Source of the DNA: CAZRUA01 sp964603125
GTDB lineage: Bacteria; Bacteroidota; Bacteroidia; B-17B0; Aurantibacillaceae
Length of the DNA: 7,226 bases
Assembly (NCBI GenBank): GCA_964603125.1
Contig: CAZRUA010000141.1
Span: 1-7,226, forward strand
Reading direction: 5' to 3'
The position numbers were made by a program, and so were the translations under genes. A model generated the notes under the pieces. It did no database searches and was not told the DNA's origin. It saw only the letters and a list, made by a program, of their open reading frames with translations. This document shows positions 4,149-7,226 of this stretch, in pieces; position 1 is the first letter of the stretch, and every line of letters begins with the position of its first letter.

Positions 4149-6284
4149 ATGAATAAAACTTTTACTTTTTTAGCAAGCGCATTATTATTTGGTGCTGTTG
4201 CAGTTGCTCAAGATAACCACAAACACTGTGGAACAACCGAAGCTATGAATGCAAAATTTGCTCAACACCTGGGCGCTCAGGCTTTATTTGAAGCTCAGCA
4301 AGCAGAGTTGGAAGCTCAAGATGCAGCTAGTTTTGCTACAGGATATAAAATGGCTAATAAATCAACAGTGCAAGGTGGACCTGCGTTGTACACAATTCCT
4401 GTGGTTTTCCATATTCTACATACTTATGGTGGGGAAAATATTCCTGACGCCAACGTTATAGATCAAATGAATATTTTAAACAGAGATTACCGAATGCTTA
4501 ATGCAGATACGGCTATTACTGTTCCTGCTTTTCAAAATGTTCAAACAGATGCCCAAATTGAATTTCGTTTGGCTACAAAAGACCCAAATGGAGTTTGTAC
4601 AAATGGTATAATTCATCATTATGATGTTCATACTGACTGGGTAACAAACTCAGGATATGAAACCTACACTTGGCCAAGAAACAAGTATTTAAATATTTAT
4701 GTAGTTAAAACAATTGCTAGTGGTGCAGCTGGATATACTTATTTACCAGGTTCTTTTGGGGTTACAGCTTCAGAAGATGCTATTGTAATTTTATATACTT
4801 ACGTAGGAAGTTTACAACCTAGTAGTTTAAATACTTCTCGCGCTTTAACGCATGAAGTAGGGCATTGGTTAAATTTGCAACATACTTGGGGAAGCACCAA
4901 TCAGCCAGGAGTTGCTTGCGGAAATGATGGGGTTACTGATACTCCAATCACAAAAGGATACACGTCTTGTCAAACTGGTAACTCTGATATTTGTACTGCT
5001 GGTATTGAAGAAAATGTTCAAAACTATATGGATTATTCTTATTGTTCTACAATGTTTACAGCAGGGCAAGTAGCGCGTATGCAAACTACTTTGTCAAATA
5101 ACACAGGAAATGTTGGTCGTAACAACTTATGGACTCCAGCTAATTTGCTTGCAACAGGTGTTACCAATCCAAATACATTATGCGCTCCAATAGCTGATTT
5201 CCTATATAATAAAACGCGTGTTTGTTCTGGTGATTCATTATTGTTGACAGATATTTCTACTAATGGAGCTCCATCTACTTGGGCTTGGACAACAACTGGT
5301 GGTGTTCCGGCAACATCAACTTTACAAAACCCTTACATTACATACAATACGCCAGGTACTTACACAGTAACTTTAGTAGCTTCCAATGCTGCAGGAACAG
5401 ATACTGAAACAAAGACAGCTTTAATTACTGTTGAAAATGGTACTGCTACTTATCAAAATGGCATTGATGAAAGTTGGGAATCAATTACAGTTCCAAACTC
5501 TGATTGGTCGGTTGTTAACACGGAAAATGATGGTGCTACATGGCAACAAAGTACTGCTGCAGGTTATACGGGAACAAAATCAATGCGTGTGAATAACTTT
5601 AATAACAACGTATCGGGAAACACGGATGAATTAATTTCACCTACATTTAATTTAGATACATTATGCAGCCCAACTTTAAACTTCCGTTTGGCTTACCGTT
5701 TAGCAGCAACAGGTAATAACGATAAGTTGCAAGTTTTTGTTTCTGACGATTGCGGAAACTCATGGCAACAGCGTTATTCTAAATCTGGAACGCAATTATC
5801 TTCTACTGTTCAAGCTACTTCGTTTACTCCAAGTGGGACTGCACAATGGACAACAGCCTTACAAACTGTTCCGTTATCTTCTTTCTGGTCTAAGAAAAAT
5901 GTGCGTTTCAAGTTTGTTTTCACAGCAGGTACTACAAGTGTAGGTAATAACTTATATATTGATGATGTTAAGTTAGCAGGCCCTTGCTCAACAGTTGGTT
6001 TAAATCAATTTGTTTCTTCAGTAAACTATTTTGAGTTATATCCAAACCCATCTAATGGTCAAAAAATAACTGTTGATTTAGAAATTAAAGAAAATGCAGA
6101 AAATGCAACTTTAGTTGTTACAGATGTTTTAGGTCAGCAAGTTGAGGTTATTAGTAGTAAAAAATTGGATGCTGGAACCCATACAATTGTGCTTAACAAC
6201 ACAGCAAATTATGCTAAAGGGGTATATTTCTTGAACATGGTAATTAATGGCGAAAAATTAAGCCGTAAGTTTATCGTTGAATAA
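4149..6284 (+). CDS. Secreted M43-family (pappalysin/cytophagalysin-like) zinc metalloprotease with PKD domain and T9SS sorting tail
   Basis: This is a 711-residue secreted endopeptidase of the metzincin clan. Residues 1-20 form a signal peptide, with likely cleavage after AVA. A short pro-segment contains HKHCGTT (24-30), whose Cys27-Gly28 resembles the cysteine switch described for mirolysin. The catalytic domain (about 75-325) has the zinc site HEVGHWLNLQH (His235, Glu236, His239, His245) and a Met-turn at NYMDYSYC (Met294). A PKD domain (about 347-429) ends in PGTYTVTLVASNAAGTDTET (402-421). A jelly-roll, MAM-like segment follows (about 440-610, with ending LYIDDVKLAGP). The C-terminal type A sorting domain (about 627-711) has YPNPSNG (631-637) and ends KFIVE; it is expected to be removed on export through the outer membrane. 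I chose the ATG at 4149 because it starts the signal peptide directly. A TTG at 4128 would add seven residues that overlap the predicted transcription start. The substrate is unknown; degradation of environmental protein is plausible. Confidence 0.93.
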   Translation: MNKTFTFLASALLFGAVAVAQDNHKHCGTTEAMNAKFAQHLGAQALFEAQQAELEAQDAASFATGYKMANKSTVQGGPALYTIPVVFHILHTYGGENIPDANVIDQMNILNRDYRMLNADTAITVPAFQNVQTDAQIEFRLATKDPNGVCTNGIIHHYDVHTDWVTNSGYETYTWPRNKYLNIYVVKTIASGAAGYTYLPGSFGVTASEDAIVILYTYVGSLQPSSLNTSRALTHEVGHWLNLQHTWGSTNQPGVACGNDGVTDTPITKGYTSCQTGNSDICTAGIEENVQNYMDYSYCSTMFTAGQVARMQTTLSNNTGNVGRNNLWTPANLLATGVTNPNTLCAPIADFLYNKTRVCSGDSLLLTDISTNGAPSTWAWTTTGGVPATSTLQNPYITYNTPGTYTVTLVASNAAGTDTETKTALITVENGTATYQNGIDESWESITVPNSDWSVVNTENDGATWQQSTAAGYTGTKSMRVNNFNNNVSGNTDELISPTFNLDTLCSPTLNFRLAYRLAATGNNDKLQVFVSDDCGNSWQQRYSKSGTQLSSTVQATSFTPSGTAQWTTALQTVPLSSFWSKKNVRFKFVFTAGTTSVGNNLYIDDVKLAGPCSTVGLNQFVSSVNYFELYPNPSNGQKITVDLEIKENAENATLVVTDVLGQQVEVISSKKLDAGTHTIVLNNTANYAKGVYFLNMVINGEKLSRKFIVE

Positions 6285-6292
6285 GGAAAATG

Positions 6293-6335
6293 TTGATTCT
6301 ATCAAAAAAAGGTAAAAAAGTTTTGGTAGAATCAA
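6293..6335 (+). terminator. Long hairpin after the metalloprotease gene, overlapping the rpmE2 promoter
   Basis: A 15-bp stem (6293-6307 with 6321-6335, one G-U pair in RNA) encloses a 13-nt A-rich loop and begins 8 nt after the protease stop codon. It is followed by TAATTTAT rather than a clean T run. It could be a weak terminator or a 3'-end stabilising structure for the protease mRNA. Its 3' arm contains the TTTTG that serves as the -33 element of the next promoter. Confidence 0.6.
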
Positions 6336-6352
6336 TAATTTATCTACTTTTG
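6323..6352 (+). promoter_or_regulatory. Bacteroidota-type promoter for rpmE2
   Basis: TTG (6323-6325, in a TTTTG run) is separated by exactly 19 nt from TACTTTTG (6345-6352), a full match to TAnnTTTG. The expected transcription start near 6359 gives a leader of about 28 nt that is almost entirely A and T and includes the 12-bp palindrome AATTTTAAAATT (6360-6371). The -33 element lies inside the 3' arm of the hairpin at 6293-6335. Confidence 0.87.
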
Positions 6353-6387
6353 CAGTCCGAATTTTAAAATTAAAAAATTACAATAAA

Positions 6388-6636
6388 ATGAAAGCAGGAA
6401 TTCACCCAGAAAACTACAGATTAGTTGTGTTTAAAGATATTTCTAATGATTATTCTTTTATCACTCGTTCATGTGCTGAATCAAAAGAAACAATTAATGT
6501 TGATGGAGTTGATTATCCATTAGTGAAATTAGATATTTCTCATACATCTCACCCGTACTACACTGGTAAGCAAATGTTAGTAGATACTGCAGGACGTGTG
6601 GATAAATTCCGTACTCGTTACGCTAAAAAGAAATAA
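6388..6636 (+). CDS. rpmE2: 50S ribosomal protein L31, type B
   Basis: L31 sits on the 50S subunit near the central protuberance and contributes to bridges between the subunits. The 82-residue product matches the type B form along its whole length: MKAGIHPENYRLVVFKD (1-17), TINVDGVDYPLVKLDIS (35-51), SHPYYTGKQ (54-62) and AGRVDKFRTRY (68-78). It lacks the CxxC zinc-binding pairs of type A L31; only one cysteine (Cys29) is present, so it should not need zinc. Type B forms replace type A under zinc limitation in some proteobacteria, whereas, as I recall, many Bacteroidota have only type B as their standard L31. The gene is monocistronic by sequence, with a near-consensus promoter upstream and a strong intrinsic terminator 18 bp after the stop. 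The upstream leader is A-rich with no Shine-Dalgarno site. Confidence 0.97.
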   Translation: MKAGIHPENYRLVVFKDISNDYSFITRSCAESKETINVDGVDYPLVKLDISHTSHPYYTGKQMLVDTAGRVDKFRTRYAKKK

Positions 6637-6654
6637 TTAAAGATAATAAATGAT

Positions 6655-6691
6655 AAAAATCCCTTCAATTTATTTGAAGGGATTTTTTTTT
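6655..6691 (+). terminator. Strong intrinsic terminator after rpmE2
   Basis: The stem ATCCCTTCAA / TTGAAGGGAT (6659-6668 with 6674-6683) with a 5-nt loop is flanked by a run of A upstream and nine T (6683-6691) downstream. This is the classic intrinsic terminator layout. The A run also allows the stem to extend into the T tract. It separates rpmE2 from the nucleotidyltransferase gene. Confidence 0.93.
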
Positions 6692-6768
6692 GTATCAAAT
6701 TATCCTTTATATTTAACGGAGTTTTGTGCCATTAACGAGTTTTTAAACTAAGAACCAAAGCCCAAATG

Positions 6769-7226
6769 ATGAACTATATTTTATTTGATGATTTTGTGTG
6801 GAACGATTTATTACCGTTTACTTACACACGCCCAGTAGCTGAAATTCGTATCGGAATTTTAACCATTACGCAAAAATGGGAACTAGCTCTAAAATCAAAG
6901 ATTTCGTTTAAAACCCAAGATTATTTGGCGAAAAAATATCCTGTAAAGTTCGATTCGAAAAAGCAAAACGTATGGATAAATGCCAAAGTTTGTCCAAATA
7001 ACTCTTTATTAAAGGAAATTAAAGCTTTAAAAGAGAATCATGTTTTACTTTGTAAAAAACAAGTTATTGCCATTAACACAGGTGCTGATACTAACTTTCA
7101 TCATGAAAAATCCAAGCAAGAATATAAGTTTTTCGAATCTAAGAGTGATGTTTTATGTGTAAATAAGGTTTGGGATATATTTTCTAAAAATGGATCCAAA
7201 AAACATTTATTTAACAGGTATGTAAA
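6769..7226 (+). CDS. GlmU-like putative sugar nucleotidyltransferase, N-terminal 152 residues, cut by window edge
   Basis: The frame is open from an ATG at 6769 to the right edge. It starts MNYILFDD and contains the block FTYTRPVAEIRIGILTITQKW (residues 17-37). This matches proteins widely annotated in Bacteroidota as GlmU-family or putative sugar nucleotidyltransferases. These are thought to combine an N-terminal nucleotidyltransferase-like part with a C-terminal left-handed beta-helix acyltransferase-like part, which would lie outside the window. The substrate is unknown, and the N-terminus lacks the usual GxGTRM-type nucleotide-binding loop of true GlmU, so uridylyltransferase activity should not be assumed. 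An in-frame ATG at 6766 would add one Met; I preferred 6769 because MNYILFD-type starts are usual in this family. It follows the rpmE2 terminator after 77 bp, so it should have its own promoter. TATATTTA at 6708-6715 is only a poor candidate. Confidence 0.8.
   Translation, partial: MNYILFDDFVWNDLLPFTYTRPVAEIRIGILTITQKWELALKSKISFKTQDYLAKKYPVKFDSKKQNVWINAKVCPNNSLLKEIKALKENHVLLCKKQVIAINTGADTNFHHEKSKQEYKFFESKSDVLCVNKVWDIFSKNGSKKHLFNRYV

Noticed and set aside
4869..5084. Minus-strand 71-codon open frame within the protease
   Set aside because: It is antisense to the conserved zinc-site and Met-turn region of the protease.
1..7226. CRISPR array, insertion sequence, tRNA or rRNA, or defence cassette
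   Set aside because: No regularly spaced direct repeats, transposase-like frame, cloverleaf or recognisable defence gene was seen; all substantial frames belong to known families.

Overview
This window looks like core chromosome of an AT-rich member of the Bacteroidota, probably near the Flavobacteriia. Three kinds of evidence agree. First, a secreted metalloprotease carries a C-terminal type IX secretion (T9SS) sorting domain. Second, three promoters fit the Bacteroidota form TTG-N19-TAnnTTTG, one of them with a final A; start codons are preceded by A-rich sequence rather than clear Shine-Dalgarno sites. Third, the gene families are typical of the phylum: type B ribosomal protein L31 and a GlmU-like nucleotidyltransferase.

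The left half (1-3951) is a minus-strand block read right to left: class I fructose-bisphosphate aldolase (fbaB-like), accD, rpsO (S15), then pnp (PNPase), which runs off the left edge with its 478 N-terminal residues visible. rpsO has its own promoter just after the accD stop. A perfect 10-bp hairpin follows rpsO, and a second 7-bp hairpin lies in the leader just before pnp. This recalls the rpsO-pnp arrangement of enterobacteria, where a leaky terminator and a leader hairpin control PNPase. The fba-accD gap holds a five-unit, 7-bp tandem repeat and long imperfect inverted repeats.

A 197-bp divergent intergenic region (3952-4148) carries one -7 element facing fba and a good promoter facing the protease. 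The plus-strand right half holds a 711-residue secreted M43-type metalloprotease (signal peptide, candidate cysteine switch, zinc site, PKD domain, jelly-roll-like domain, T9SS tail). It is followed by a hairpin that overlaps the next promoter, then rpmE2 (L31 type B) with a strong intrinsic terminator, then the start of a GlmU-like sugar nucleotidyltransferase that runs off the right edge.

Most genes are housekeeping: glycolysis/gluconeogenesis, the first committed step of fatty-acid synthesis, two ribosomal proteins and RNA turnover. I see no mobile element, CRISPR array, tRNA or rRNA, and no evidence of a wholly new multi-gene system. The points of interest are regulatory (hairpins, repeats, overlapping promoter and terminator) and the architecture of the protease.
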